Source: Conchocele bisecta (lineage: Eukaryota > Mollusca > Bivalvia > Lucinida > Thyasiridae). From it: 64,000 bases of DNA. Below the pieces are notes generated by a model that did no database searches, was not told the origin of the DNA, and saw nothing but the letters and a program-made list of their open reading frames with translations. Positions within the stretch are counted from its first letter, which is position 1. Each line of letters begins with the position of its first letter. Location: NCBI GenBank assembly GCA_029237695.1, contig CM055267.1:12985043-13049042 (forward strand), read 5' to 3'. The position numbers and the translations under genes were made by a program. Below, one piece after another: positions 10,611 through 23,985 of this stretch.

Positions 10611-11455
10611 TTTAGTAACTTCTACATGGCTTCACATATTATGTCAATATTTATACACGTGATACATATGAACATCCCTTACACACTCTACCCGCCAGTA
10701 CTTCGACCTTCACCTTTGGCCTTGACCTTTTCCACAATGTTTGCTTGGCACTTTGGGACAAATCTACGTGCACGTTTCTCAATCCTACACTAACTTCTCA
10801 ATACTTTTGCCAATCGCTTACATATTTATACACATGATACATATGAACATGCCCTACACACTCCACCACCCAGTACTTCGACCTTCACCTTTGACCTTCA
10901 CCTTTTCTACTTTAAATGTTTACTTAGCACTTTGGGACAAATCTACGTGCACGTTTCTCAATCCTACAATAACTTCTCAATACTTTTGCCAATCCCTTAA
11001 ATATGTATACACATGATACATATGAACATGCCCTACACACTCCACCACCCAGTATTTCGACCTTGACCTTTGACCTTCCACCTTTTCTACTTTAAATGTT
11101 GCTTAGCACTTGGGACAAAAATCTACGTGCACGTTTCTCAATCCTACAATAACTTCTCAATACTTTTGCCAAATCCCTTTTTAAATTATTTATACACATG
11201 ATACATATGAAACATGCCCAACAAACACTCCACCACCCAGTACTTCGACCTTGACCTTTGACCTTCACCCTTTTCTACTTTAAATGTTTACTTAGCACTT
11301 TGGGGGACAAATCTTACGTGCACATTTCTCAATCCTACAATAAACTTCTCAATACTTTTGCCAATCGCTTAAATATTTATACACATGATACATATGAACA
11401 TGCCCTACACACTTCACCACCCAGTACTTCGACCTTGACCTTTGACCTTCACCTT
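10611..11455. repeat. ~180-bp tandem repeat, 5 copies
   Basis: Copies are marked by ACTTCTCAATACTTTTGCC (approx. 10793, 10973, 11151, 11346) and CACATGATACATATGAACAT, spaced about 178-195 bp. Each contains CGACCTTGACCTTTGACCTT or a close variant. Open frames at 10741-11016 and 11258-11536 follow the repeat and are not genes. Confidence 0.8.
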
Positions 11456-11525
11456 TTTATGCCCCCGCAACCGAATGGTGAGTGGGGGTATATAGTGTTA
11501 CCGGCGTCCGTCCGTACTCTGGTAA

Positions 11526-11909
11526 ATGGCTTGTAATCAAATATGCCTCGTTTTCTTTGGCTGCCAGTGGGGGCATTCGTGTGCCGACAGGCCACATTTC
11601 TAGTTTACTTTGAGTTATCTTCCTTTGACAAAATGTATACTTTATTTATACTTCAGGCATAGTGGCGTCAGATTGTGTGTGCGTGTGTCCGTCTGGCTAA
11701 AAACTTAATGTAGCGAGTAAATTTCTTGTATCTTATGCATCATGGGACTTGTTGATATTGCATACATGCATTCCTCTGTTACTCCTCTGGCAACTCCACA
11801 ACCCTCCCTTATCAAGGTGTATGATCACGTGGTACTAACAACAACAAGTACTGAAACTTGCAGAATCCATCCGATTGAAAGTACATATTATTTTATATTG
11901 TCCTTATTA
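11526..11909 (+). other. intronic stretch, dispersed repeat remnants
   Basis: The GGGGGCATTCGTGTGCCGAC motif near 11570 is also present near 3767-3785, so it is a dispersed repeat end. No exon or intact element is recognised. Confidence 0.45.
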
Positions 11910-12131
11910 CGTAACGGATTTTGATGAAATATGGCGCATCAAACGCGTCTTGTTAAGCTGCATTTGGTGTCTCTGTATTTTCGCCCAAGCTTCTGTCGTT
12001 TTTGCGAAAATCGATTTCTGTATCGGATTCTTTGCAAAAAACGACATAAGTCTGTGCCAAACTCCCTGGACCACCAAATGCATCTCATGAAGACGCGTTT
12101 GCTGCTCCATATTTCATCAAAATCCGTTGCA
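11910..12131. mobile_element. foldback element, GTAACGGATTTTGATG ends
   Basis: The left arm GTAACGGATTTTGATGAAAT then CAAACGCGTCTTGTTAAGC and CATTTGGTG mirrors the right arm CACCAAATGCATCTCATGAA, GACGCGTTTG and ATTTCATCAAAATCCGTTGC. A second, inner inverted repeat surrounds AAAATCGATTT. Short open frames on both strands are by-products of this symmetry. Confidence 0.75.
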
Positions 12132-12600
12132 TATTAAGGAAAATATCAAATATTACTTACTTTGGAGTGGGCGACGTTGTTGTTGTTGTAACCACGTGAT
12201 CATGCACCTTGCTTATTCCTACATCAAAGGACTTAGAAAAATTGGCGTCAGGGCCCGTGCGTCTGGTATTATGTATGCCCGCCTTTACTGACAATCCTAG
12301 TTGCTTATAGTCATTATCTGCTGTGTAAGTCATGTTTCGCTTGGAGTATACTTCTTCACACAAGTATACATGATAACCTCCAGCTGTGTATTGTTCAAGG
12401 AAAAATACTCTGGTATTTGTACTTTTGGAGTTATCTCCCATTTAGAAAATGTTCACCTTGTTGAGGTCCGTCAGTCATAAACCTCTTTGACACAATTCAT
12501 GATAATTCACACACGTATGACATAAACCATGTCGGCTGCATGGACTACTCCTCTGGTTTCTGTACTTTTGGAGTTATCTTTTGGAGTTATATGTTAGTCT
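12132..12600 (+). other. intronic stretch, nothing firm
   Basis: There is old mosaic repeat sequence, including a decayed copy of the ~100-bp unit near 12490-12560 (CATGATAATTCACACACG). No exon is recognised. Confidence 0.45.
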
Positions 12601-12768
12601 GGGCCCGGTTGTTCAAAACACCAGTTAGCTTAACGGACTGTTAAATCCTTAACGGACTGTTAAATCCTTAACTGAATGGTTAAAATCTCTGTTAAACAGA
12701 GATTTTAACCATTCAGTTAAGGATTTAACAGTCCGTTAAGCTAACAGATGTTTTGAGCAACCGGGCCC
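12601..12768. mobile_element. foldback element related to 2826-2934
   Basis: It starts GGGCCCGGTTGTTCAAAAC and ends TTTTGAGCAACCGGGCCC. The stem runs through AGCTTAACGGACTGTTAAAT and its complement, with the axis at CTGTTAAACAG near 12695. An internal direct repeat of CGGACTGTTAAATCCTTAA in the left arm makes it longer than the 2826 copy. Confidence 0.85.
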
Positions 12769-12924
12769 TGGTCTTTACGAAACTTCATCAACAACTTCTT
12801 GACATTGAGGGCTAACCACCCTGTGTCATTTGGTTGACCTTGACCTATTTTCAAAAAAAGGAATGCTTATGGCATACCCCCGGTGTCGTAGTCAGTGTCT
12901 GTCTGTCTGTGTCTGTCTTCAAAA

Positions 12925-13650
12925 CTCGAAAACTTAATGTTGGGGGAAATTTGTTATAATTTCTGTTTCCTTTCACCAAACGTTTTGATGTTTCACACAT
13001 GACTTTCTCTAATGATTCTCTATCATGCTGTGACAATTCACGATTCTCAGATCACCGCTAACTCCAAGGTCACGGTCACAGTCTTTGTGCCTTCATAAAC
13101 TTAACGTTGGGGGAAATTTGTTATAATTTCTGTTTCCTTTCACCAAACCTTTTGATATTTCGCAAATGCCTTTCTCTAATGATTCTCTATCATGCTGTGA
13201 CAAATACACCATGCTCAGACCCCCGCTAACCCCAAGGTTAGGGTCACAGTCTGTGTGCATTCATAAACTTAACTTTGGGAGAAATTACTGTTTCCTATCA
13301 CCAAACATTTTGATATTTCACACATGCCTTTCTCTAATGATTCTGTATCATGCTGTGACAAATCCACGACATTCAGACCCCCGCTAACCCCAAGGTCAAG
13401 GTCACCGTCTTAGTGCTTTCATAAACTTAACGTTGGGGGACAGTTGTTATAATTTCTGTTTCCTTTCACCGCTCTTCTTGATATTTTACACAGCCCTTCC
13501 TCTAATGGTTCTCTATCATGCCATACCAAATCCACGACCCTCAGACCCCCGCTAACCCCAAGGTCAAGGTCACAATCTGAGCACTTTCGCAGACTTAATA
13601 TTGGTGGAACTTTGTTACAATTTCTGTTTCACACAGCTTCTTGATATTTG
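12925..13650. repeat. ~166-bp tandem repeat, about 5 copies
   Basis: CTTAACGTTGGGGGAAATT and close variants recur near 12931, 13098, 13267, 13427 and 13589. TTTCTCTAATGATTCTCTAT and CCGCTAACCCCAAGGTCA occur in each copy. The period is about 160-169 bp. Each unit carries AAGGTCAAGGTCAC or AAGGTTAGGGTCAC. Confidence 0.85.
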
Positions 13651-13699
13651 TTAAATTACAGCACCATCAGGCGCGCGTCGTTGCCTTCTGACAACTCTT

Positions 13700-13800
13700 G
13701 TTGTCGCGTCTGCTTTAGCAGAGGCGCGACTATAGTCGGCGCTTTTTCCGTCGTTGTCGTCCGCGTCGTCCGCGTCGTCCGCGTCGTCCGGTTTTTTGTA
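13700..13800. repeat. GTCGCGTCTGCTTTAG repeat head with 9-bp GTCGTCCGC tandem
   Basis: It is the same head as 4143-4204, here with an inverted pair GCGTCTGC/GCAGAGGCGC and four GTCGTCCGC repeats. It directly precedes the 176-bp array. Confidence 0.65.
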
Positions 13801-13808
13801 AGGCAAAT

Positions 13809-15385
13809 GCGTTAAAGTTATTGTTTTTTCACAATATCTCTTTAACCCCTTGCCACACTTTCATAATATTTCACATCAATCTTTGTCTAGGGATGATGCT
13901 TCATTACGCACACCCCCACATCCAAATTCTCAAGGTCAAGGTCATTTATTTTACTTGTAATGTTCACCGGTTTTGTAACAGAAATGCGTTAAAAGTTATT
14001 GTTTTTCACAATATCTCTTTAACCCCTTGCCAGACTTTGATAATATTTCACATCAATCTTTGTCTAGGGATGATGCTTCATTACGCATACCCCCACATCC
14101 AAATTCTCAAGGTCAAGGTCATTTATTTTACTTGTAATGTTCACCGGTTTTGTAACAGAAATGCGTTAAAGTTATTGTTTTTTCACAATATATCTTTAAC
14201 CCCTTGCCAGACTTTGATAATATTTCACATCAATGTTTGTCTACGGATGATACTTCATTACGCACACCCCCACATCCAAATTCTGAAGGTCAAGGTCATT
14301 TATTTACTTGGAATATTCACCGTTTTTGTAACAGAAATGCGTTTAAAGTTATTGTTTTTTCACAATATCTCTTTAACCCCTTGCCAGACTTTGATAATAT
14401 TTCACATCAATCTTTGTGTAGGGATGATGCTTCATTACGCACACCCCCACATCCAAATCCTCAAGGTCAAGGTCATTTATTTACTTTTAATGTTCACCCG
14501 TTTTGTAACAGAAATGCCTTAAACTTATTGTTTTTTCACAATATCTCTTTAACCCCTTGCCACACTTTCATAATATTTCACATCAATCTTTGTCTAGGGA
14601 TGATGCTTCATTACGCACACCCCCACATCCAAATTCTCAAGGTCAAGGTCATTTATTTACTTTTAATGTTCACCCGTTTTGTAACAGAAATGCGTTAAAG
14701 TTATATTTTTTTTCACAATATCTCTTTAACCCCTTGCCACACTTTGATAATATTTCACATCAATGTTTGTCTAGGGATGATGCTTCATTACGCACACCCC
14801 CACATCCAAATTCTCAAGGTCAAGGTCATTTATTTACTTTTAATGTTCACCCGTTTTGTAACAGAAATGCCTTAAACTTATTGTTTTTTCACAATATCTC
14901 TTTAACCCCTTGCCACACTTTCATAATATTTCACATCAATCTTTGTCTAGGGATGATGCTTCATTACGCACACCCCCACATCCAAATTCTCAAGGTCAAG
15001 GTCATTTATTTACTTTTAATGTTCACCCGTTTTGTAACAGAAATGCGTTAAAGTTATTTTTTTTCTCACAATATCTCTTTAACCCCTTGCCACACTTTGA
15101 TAATATTTCACATCAATGTTTGTCTAGGGATGATGCTTCATTACGCACACCTCCACATCCAAATTCTGAAGGTCAAGGTCATTTATTTACTTTTAATGTT
15201 CACCGGTTTTGTAACAGAAATGCGTTAAACTTATTGTTTTTTCACAATATCTCTTTAACCCCTTGCCAGACTTTGATAATATTTCACATCAATGTTTGTC
15301 TATGGATGATGCTTCATTACGCACACCCCCACATCCAAATTCTCAAGGTCAAGGTCATTTATTTACTTGTAATGTTCATGGTCAA
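13809..15385. repeat. 176/177-bp tandem array, 9 copies, 353-bp dimer structure
   Basis: AATGCGTTAAAG (or the CCTTAAAC variant) recurs with GC at 13809, 13986, 14163, 14339, 14516, 14692, 14869, 15045 and 15222, so the period is 176-177. Each unit contains ACAATATCTCTTTAACCCC, TTCACATCAATCTTTGTC, ACACCCCCACATCC and TCAAGGTCAAGGTCA. Two unit types alternate in the later copies (GCCTTAAACTTATTG against GCGTTAAAGTTAT), giving a 353-bp higher-order period. Plus-strand frames of 160-230 codons across it are repeat by-products. Confidence 0.95.
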
Positions 15386-15419
15386 ATGCCGTGGCGGAAT
15401 TCTTATTTTTAAAAATATA

Positions 15420-15605
15420 GGTCACGTGCACAGGTTGAAGTAACGGACCGAGGTCTATAAATACATTAAATATACATAAAAGCATTAATAAGTGAAAAAT
15501 TGATTTCTTAATTTTTAGCTTATTTTTTTCTTCACTTATTAATGCTTTTAGGTATAGATTTGTATTTAATGTATTTATAGACCGCGGTCCGTTACTTCAA
15601 CCTGT
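15420..15605. mobile_element. foldback element, CACAGGTTGAAGTAACGG ends
   Basis: The left arm CAGGTTGAAGTAACGGACCG then TCTATAAATACATTAAAT is mirrored by ATTTAATGTATTTATAGACC, then GGTCCGTTACTTCAACCTG. An inner pair AAGCATTAATAAGTGAA/TTCACTTATTAATGCTT extends the stem. GGTCACGTG occurs on both sides. Confidence 0.85.
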
Positions 15606-16423
<818 letters not shown>

Positions 16424-19400
16424 TAAGTCTGTCACCATCTCACAGGATAGGTCTGTCCCCATCTCACAGGTAAGGTTGCCTCTCTCACAGGTAAGGGCTG
16501 TCCCCATTAAGTAGGGTCTGTCCCCATCTCTAAGGTAGTCTGGCCCTCTATCTCACAGGTAAGAGTCTGCCCTCATCTCACAGTAAGGTCTGCCTCATCT
16601 ACAGGTAAGGTCTGCCCTCATTCTCACAGGTAGGGTCTGCCCTCATCTCACAGGTGGGTTCGGTCCATCTCACAGGTAGGATCTGTCCCCATCTCACAGG
16701 TAAGGTCTGCCCTCATCTCACAGGTAAGGTCTGTCCCCATCTCACAGGTAAGGTCTGTCCCCATGTCACAGGTAGGGTCTGCCCTCCATAGCTCAGGTAG
16801 GGTCTGCCCTCATCTCACAGGTAAGGTCTGCCCTCATCTCACAGGTAAGGTCTGCCCTCATCTCACAGGTAAGGTCTGCCCTCATCTCACAGGTAGGGTC
16901 TGCTCATCCTCACAGGAGGGTTGCCCTCATCTACACATGAAAGGTCTGCCCTCATCTCACAGGTAAGGTCTGCCCTCATCTCACAGGTAAGGTCAGCCCT
17001 CATCTCCCAGGTAGGGTCTGTCCCCATCTCACAGGTAGGGTCTGTCCCCATCTCACAGGTAGGGTCTGCCCTCATCTCACAGGTAAGGTCTGTCCCCATC
17101 TCACAGGTAAGGTCTGTCCCCATGTCACAGGTAGGGTCTGCCCTCATCTCACAGGTAAGGTCTGCCCTCATGTTGCCCTCATCTCACAGGTAAGGTCTGC
17201 CCTCATCTCACAGGTAAGGTCTGCCCTCATCTCACAGGTAAGGTCTGCCCTCATCTCACAGGTAGGGTCTGCCCTCATCTCACAGGTAAGGTCTGCCCTC
17301 ATCTCACAGGTCAGGTCTGTCCCCATCTCACAGGTAAGGTCTGTCCCCATGTCACAGGTAAGGTCTGTCCCCATCTCCCAGGTAGGGTCTGTCCCCATGT
17401 CACAGGTAAGGTCTGTCCCCATGTCACAGGTAAGGTCTGTCCCCATCTCCCAGGTAAGGTCTGTCCCCATGTAACAGGTAAGGTCTGTCCCCATGTCACA
17501 GGTAAGATCTGTCCCCATGTCACAGGTAAGGTCTGTCCCCATCTCACAGGTAAGGTCTGCCCTCATCTCACAGGTAAGGTCTGTCCCCATCTCACAGGTA
17601 AGGTCTGTCCCCATCTCCCAGGTAAGGTCTGTCCCCATGTCACAGGTAAGGTCTGTCCCCATGTCACAGGTAAGGTCTGACCCCATGTCACAGGTAAGGT
17701 CTGTCCCCATCTCACAGGTAAGGTCTGTCACCATGTCACAGGTAAGGTCTGTCCCCATCTCCCAGGTAGGGTCTGCCCTCATCTCCCAGGTAGGGTCTGC
17801 CCTCATCTCCCAGGTAGGGTCTGCCCTCATCTCACAGGTAAGGTCTGTCCCCCATCTCCCAGGTAGGGTCTGCCCTCATCTCCCAGGTAGGGTCTGCCCT
17901 CATCTCACAGGTAAGGTCTGTCCCCATCTCCCAGGTAGGGTCTGCCCTCATCTCACAGGTAAGGTCTGTCCCATCTCACAGGTATAGGATATGTCCCATC
18001 TCACAGGTAAGGTCTGTCCCATGTAACAGGTAAGGTCTGTCCCCATCGCACAGGTAAGGTTGCCCACATCTCACAGGTAAGGTCTGTCCCCATCTTCACA
18101 GGTAAGGTCTGTCCCCTTCTCCAGGTAAGGTTGTCCATGGTCACAGGTAAGGTCTGTCCCCATGTCACAGTAAGGTCTGTCCCCAGGTACAGGTAAGGTC
18201 TGTCCCCATCTCACAGGTAAGGTTGCCTCATCTCAGTAGGGTCTGGCCCACATCTCACAGGGTATGGTCTGCCCTCATCTCGCAGGTAAGGTCTGCCCTC
18301 ATCTCCAGGTAGGGTCTGTCCCCCATCTCACAGGTAGGTCTGTTCCCATCTATTCAGGTTGGGTCTGCTCATTCTCAGGTAAGGTATGTCCCCATCTCAC
18401 AGGTAAGTCTGTCCATGTCAAGGTAGGGTCTGCCCTCATCTCACAGGGAAGGTCGCCTATGTTGCCCTCATCTCACAGGGTAAGTCTGCCTCATTCACAG
18501 GTAAGGTCTGCCCTCATTCACAGGTAAGGTTGCCCTCATTCACAGGTAGGGTCTGCCCTCATCTCACAGGTAAGGTCTGCCCTCATCTCACAGGTCAGGT
18601 CTGTCCCCATCTCACAGGTAAGGTCTGTCCCCATGTCACAGGTAAGGTCTGTCCCCATCTCCCAGGTAGGGTCTGTCCCCATGTCACAGGTAAAGTCTGT
18701 CCCCATGTCACAGGTAGGGTCTTTCCCCATCTCCCAGGAAGGTCTGTCCCCATGTAACAGGTAAGGTCTGTCCCCATGTCACAGGTAAGATCTGTCCCCA
18801 TGTCACAGGTAAGGTCTGTCCCCATCTCACAGGTAAGGTCTGCCCTCATCTCACAGGTAAGGTCTGTCCCCATCTCACAGGTAAGGTCTGTCCCCATCTC
18901 CCAGGTAAGGTCTGTCCCCATGTCACAGGTAAGGTCTGTCCCCATGGTCTCAGGTAAGGTTCTGCCCCATGTCACAGGTAAGGTCTGTCCCCATCTCACA
19001 GGTAAGGTCTGTCACCATGTCACAGGTAAGGTCTGTCCCCATCTCCCAGGTAGGGTCTGCCCTCATCTCCCAGGTAGGGTCTGCCCTCATCTCCCAGGTA
19101 GGGTCTGCCCTCATCTCACAGGTAAGGTCTGTCCCCCATCTCCCAGGTAGGGTCTGCCCTCATCTCCCAGGTAGGGTCTGCCCTCATCTCACCAGGTAGG
19201 TCTGTCCCATCTCCAGGTTGGGTCTGCCCTCATCTCACAGGTAAGGTCTGTTCCCCATTCTCACAGGTAAGTGTCTGTCCCCATCTCACAGGTATTGGTC
19301 TTGTCCCCATGTCACAGGTAAGGTCTGGTCCCCATTTCACAGGTCAAGGTCTGCCCTTTCTCACAGGTAGGTCAGATCCCATCTCAAAGTAGGTCTGTGC

Positions 19401-21932
19401 CCCATCTCCAGGTAAGTTATGTCCCCAATGTCTCAGGTAAGGTCTGTCCCCATGTCACAGGTAAGGTCTGTCCCCATGTCACAGGTAAGGTCTGTCCCCA
19501 TCTCACAGGTAAGGTCTGTCCCCATGTCACAGGTAAGGTCTGTCCCCATCTCACAGGTAAGGTCTGCCCTCATCTCCCAGGTAGGGTCTGCCCTCATCTC
19601 ACAGGTAAGGCTCTGTCTCATCTACCAGGTAGGGTCTGCCCTCATCTCCAACAGGTAGGTTGCCATCAACTCAAGGTAAGTTTCTGTCCCCATCTCACGG
19701 TAAAGGTCTGTCCCCATCTCCCAGGTAAGGTCTGTCCCCATGTCACAGGTAAGGTCTGTCCCCATGTCACAGGTAAGGTCTGACCCCATGTCACAGGTAA
19801 GGTCTGTCCCCATCTCACAGGTAAGGTCTGTCACCATGTCACAGGTAAGGTCTGTCCCCATCTCCCAGGTAGGGTCTGCCCTCATCTCCCAGGTAGGGTC
19901 TGCCCTCATCTCCCAGGTAGGGTCTGCCCTCATCTCACAGGTAAGGTCTGTCCCCCATCTCCCAGGTAGGGTCTGCCCTCATCTCCCAGGTAGGGTCTGC
20001 CCTCATCTCACAGGTAAGGTCTGTTCTCCCATCTCCAGTAGGGTCTGCCCTCATCTCACAGGTAAGTCTGTCCCCATCACCGGTAAGGTTCTGTCCCCAT
20101 CTCACAGGTAAGGTCTGTCCCATGGTCACAGGTAAGTCTGTCCCCATCTCACAGGTATGGGTCTGCCTCATCTCAAGGTAAGGTCTGTCCCTTACTCAAG
20201 GTAAGGTCTGTCCCCATCTCACAGGTAAGGTCTGTCCCCATGTCACAGGTAAGGTCTGTCCCCATCTCACAGGTAAGGTCTGCCCTCATCTCACAGGTAA
20301 GGTCTGTCCCCATCTCACAGGTAAGGTCTGTCCCCATCTCCCAGGTAAGGTATGTCCCCATGTCACAGGTAAGGTCTGTCCCCATGTCACAGGTAAGGTC
20401 TGTCCCCATGTCACAGGTAAGGTCTGTCCCCATCTCACAGGTAAGGTCTGCCCTCATCTCCCAGGTAGGGTCTGCCCTCATCTCACAGGTAAGGTCTGCC
20501 CTCATCTCACAGGTAAGGTCGGCCCTCATCTCCCAGGGAGGGTCTGTCCCATCTCACAGGTAGGGGTCTGTCCCCATTCACAGGTAGGGTCTGCCCTCAT
20601 CTCACAGTAGGTCTTTTGTCACATCTCACAGGTAGGTCTGTCCCATGTCACAGGTAGGGTTGCCTATCTCACAGGTAAGGTCTGCCTCATGTTGCCCTCA
20701 TCTCACAGGTAAGGTCTGCCCTCATCTCACAGGTAAGGTCTGCCCTCATCTCACAGGTAAGGTCTGCCCTCATCTCACAGGTAGGGTCTGCCCTCATCTC
20801 ACAGGTAAGGTCTGCCCTCATCTCACAGGTCAGGTCTGTCCCCATCTCACAGGTAAGGTTCTGTCCCATGTCACAGGTAAGGATCTGTTCCCCAATCTCC
20901 CAGGTAGGGTCTGTCCCCATGTCACAGGTAAGGTCTGTCCCCATGTCACAGGTAAGGTCTGTCCCCATCTCCCAGGTAAGGTCTGTCCCCATGTAACAGG
21001 TAAGGTCTGTCCCCATGTCACAGGTAAGATCTGTCCCCATGTCACAGGTAAGGTCTGTCCCCATCTCACAGGTAAGGTCTGCCCTCATCTCACGGTAAGG
21101 TCTGTCCCCCATCTCAAGTAAGGTCTGTCCATCTCCCAGGTAAAGTCTTTCCCCATGTCACAGGTAGGTTCTGTCCCCATGTCACAGGTAAGGTCTGTCC
21201 CATGTACAGGTAAGTCTGTTCCCCATCTCACAGGTAAGGTCTGTCACCATGTCACAGGTAAGGTCTGTCCCCATCTCCCAGGTAGGGTCTGCCCTCATCT
21301 CCCAGGTAGGGTCTGCCCTCTTCTCCCAGAGTAGGGTTGCTCATCTCACAGGTAAGGGTCTGTCCCCATCTCCCAGGTAGGGTCTGCCCTCATCTCACAG
21401 GTAGGGTCTGCCCTCATCTCACAGGTAAGGTCTGTCCCCATCTCCCAGGTAGGGTCTGCCCTCTTCTCTAAGGTAGGTCTGTCCCCATCTCACAGGTAAG
21501 GTCTGTCCCCATCTCACAGGTAAGGTCTGTCCCCATGTCACAGGTAAGGTCTGTCCCCATCTCACAGGTAAGGTCTGCCCTCATCTCACAGGTAAGGTCT
21601 GTCCCCATCTCACAGGTAAGGTCTGTCCCCATCTCCCAGGTAAGGGTATGTCCCAGTGTCCACAGGTAAGGTCTGTCCCATGTCACAGGTAAGGTCTGTC
21701 CCCATGTCACAGGTAAGGTCTGTCCCCATCTCACAGGTAAGGTCTGTCCCCATGTCACAGGTAAGGTCTGTCCCCATCTCACAGGTAAGGTCTGCCCTCA
21801 TCTCCCAGGTAGGGTCTGCCCTCATCTCACAGGTAAGGTCTGTCCTCATCTCCCAGGTAGGGTCTGCCCTCATCTCACAGGTAAGGTCTGCCCTCATCTC
21901 ACAGGTAAGGTCTGTCCCCATCTCCACAGTAA

Positions 21933-21934
<2 letters not shown>

Positions 21935-21996
<62 letters not shown>

Positions 21997-22010
21997 GGGG
22001 GGGGGAGGGG
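21935..22010. repeat. C60 homopolymer followed by G11-A-G4
   Basis: Sixty C (21935-21994) are followed directly by eleven G, then AGGGG. Array units flank both sides. Either a genuine expansion of the CCCC in the unit or a sequencing/assembly artefact could produce it. Confidence 0.9.
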
Positions 22011-23985
22011 CTCTGTCCCCATCTCCACAGGTAAGGTCTGCCCTCATCTCACAGGTAAGGTCTGTCCCCATGTCACAGGTAAGGTCTGTCCCCATCTCAC
22101 AGGTAAGGTCTGCCTGCCCTCATCTCACAGGTAAGGTCTGCCCTCATCTCACAGTTAAGGTCTGCCCTCATCTCACAGGTAAGGTCTGTCCCCATGTCAC
22201 AGGTAAGGTCTGCCCTCATCTCACAGGTAAGGTCTGCCCTCATCTCACAGGTAAGGTCTGTCCCCATCTCACAGGTAGGGTCTGTCCCCATCTCACAGGT
22301 AAGGTCTGTCCCCATCTCACAGGTAAGGGTCTGCCCCTCATCTCACAGAGTAAGGTCTGCCACATCTCACAGATAGGCTGTCCCCATACTCCCATGTAAT
22401 GTCTGTCCCCATGTCTCAGGTAAGGTTGTCCATCTCACAGTTAAGGTCTGTCCCCATCTCACAGGTAAGTTCTGCCCCTCATCTCACAGGTAGTGTCTGC
22501 CTATCTCACAGGTAGGTCTGTTCCCCATCTCACAGGTAGGGTCTGTCCCCATCTCACAGGTAAGGTCTGCCCTCATCTCACAGGTAAGGTCTGTCCCCAT
22601 CTCACAGGTAGGGTCTGTCCCCATCTCACAGGTAAGGTTTGCCCTCATCTCACAGGTAAGGTCTGCCCTCATCTCACAGGTAAGGTCTGCCCTCATCTCA
22701 CAGGTAAGGTCTGTCCCCATCTCACAGGTAAGGTCTGTCACCATGTCACAGGTAAGGTCTGTCCCCATCTCCCAGGTAGGGTCTGCCCTCATCTCCCAGG
22801 TAGGGTCTGCCCTCATCTCCCAGGTAGGGTCTGCCCTCATCTCACAGGTAAGGTCTGTCCCCCATCTCCCAGGTAGGGTCTGCCCTCATCTCCCAGATAG
22901 GGTCTGCCCTCATCTCACAGGTAAGGTCTGTCCCCATCTCCCAGGTAGGGTCTGCCCTCATCTCACAGGTAAGGTCTGTCCCCATCTCACAGGTAAGGTC
23001 TGTCCCCATCTCACAGGTAAGGTCTGTCCCCATGTCACAGGTAAGGTCTGTCCCCATTCCAGTAAGGTTGCCCTCATTCAAGTAAGTCTGTCCCCATCTC
23101 ACAGTAAGGTCTGTCCCATCTCCAGGGTAAGGTATGTCCCCATGTCACAGGTAAGGGTCTGTCCCCTTGTCACAGTAAGGTCTTGTCCATCTAACAGGTA
23201 AGGGCTGCCCTCATCTCCCAGGTAGGGTCTGCCTCATCTCCACTGGTAAAGGTTGCCTCATCTCACAGTAAGGTCTGCCCTCATCTCCTGGTTAGGGTCT
23301 GTCCCCATCTCACAGGTAGGGTCTGTCCCCATCTCACAGGTAGGGTCTGCCCTCTTCTCACAGGTTTAAGGTCTGTCCCCATGCACGGTAAGGTCTGTCC
23401 CATGTCACAGGTTGGGTTGCCCTCATCTCACAGTAAGGTCTGCCTAATGGTTGCCCTCATCTCAACAGGTAAAGGTCTGCCATCATCTCACATGTAAGGT
23501 TCTGCCCTCATCTCACAGGTAGGTCTTGCCTCATCTCACAGGGAGGGTCTGCCTCATCTCACAGGTAGTTCTGCCCTCATCTCACAGGTCAGGTCTGTCC
23601 CCATCTCACAGGTAAGGTCTGTCCCCATGTCACAGGTAAGGTCTGTCCCCATCTCCCAGGTAGGGTCTGTCCCCATGTCACAGGTAAGGTCTGTCCCCAT
23701 GTCACAGGTAAGGTCTGTCCCCATCTCCCAGGTAAGGTCTGTCCCAGAAACAGTAAGGTCTGTCCCCATGTACAGGTAAGATCTGTCCCTGTCACAGTAA
23801 GGTCTGTCCCATCTCACAGGTACGGTCTGCCCTCATCCACAGGTAAGGTCGGTCCCCATCTCAAGGTAAGGTCTGTTCCCCATCTCCATGGTAAGGTCTG
23901 TCCCATGGCACAGGTAAGGTCTGTCCCTTGGCACAGTAAGTCTGTCCCCATGTCACTGGTAAGGTCGGTCCCCATCTCAAGGTAA

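Noticed and set aside
13821..15443. Plus-strand frames of 164-233 codons with HNISLTPC repeats.
   Set aside because: They follow the 176/177-bp tandem repeat and break where the period shifts; there is no recognisable domain.
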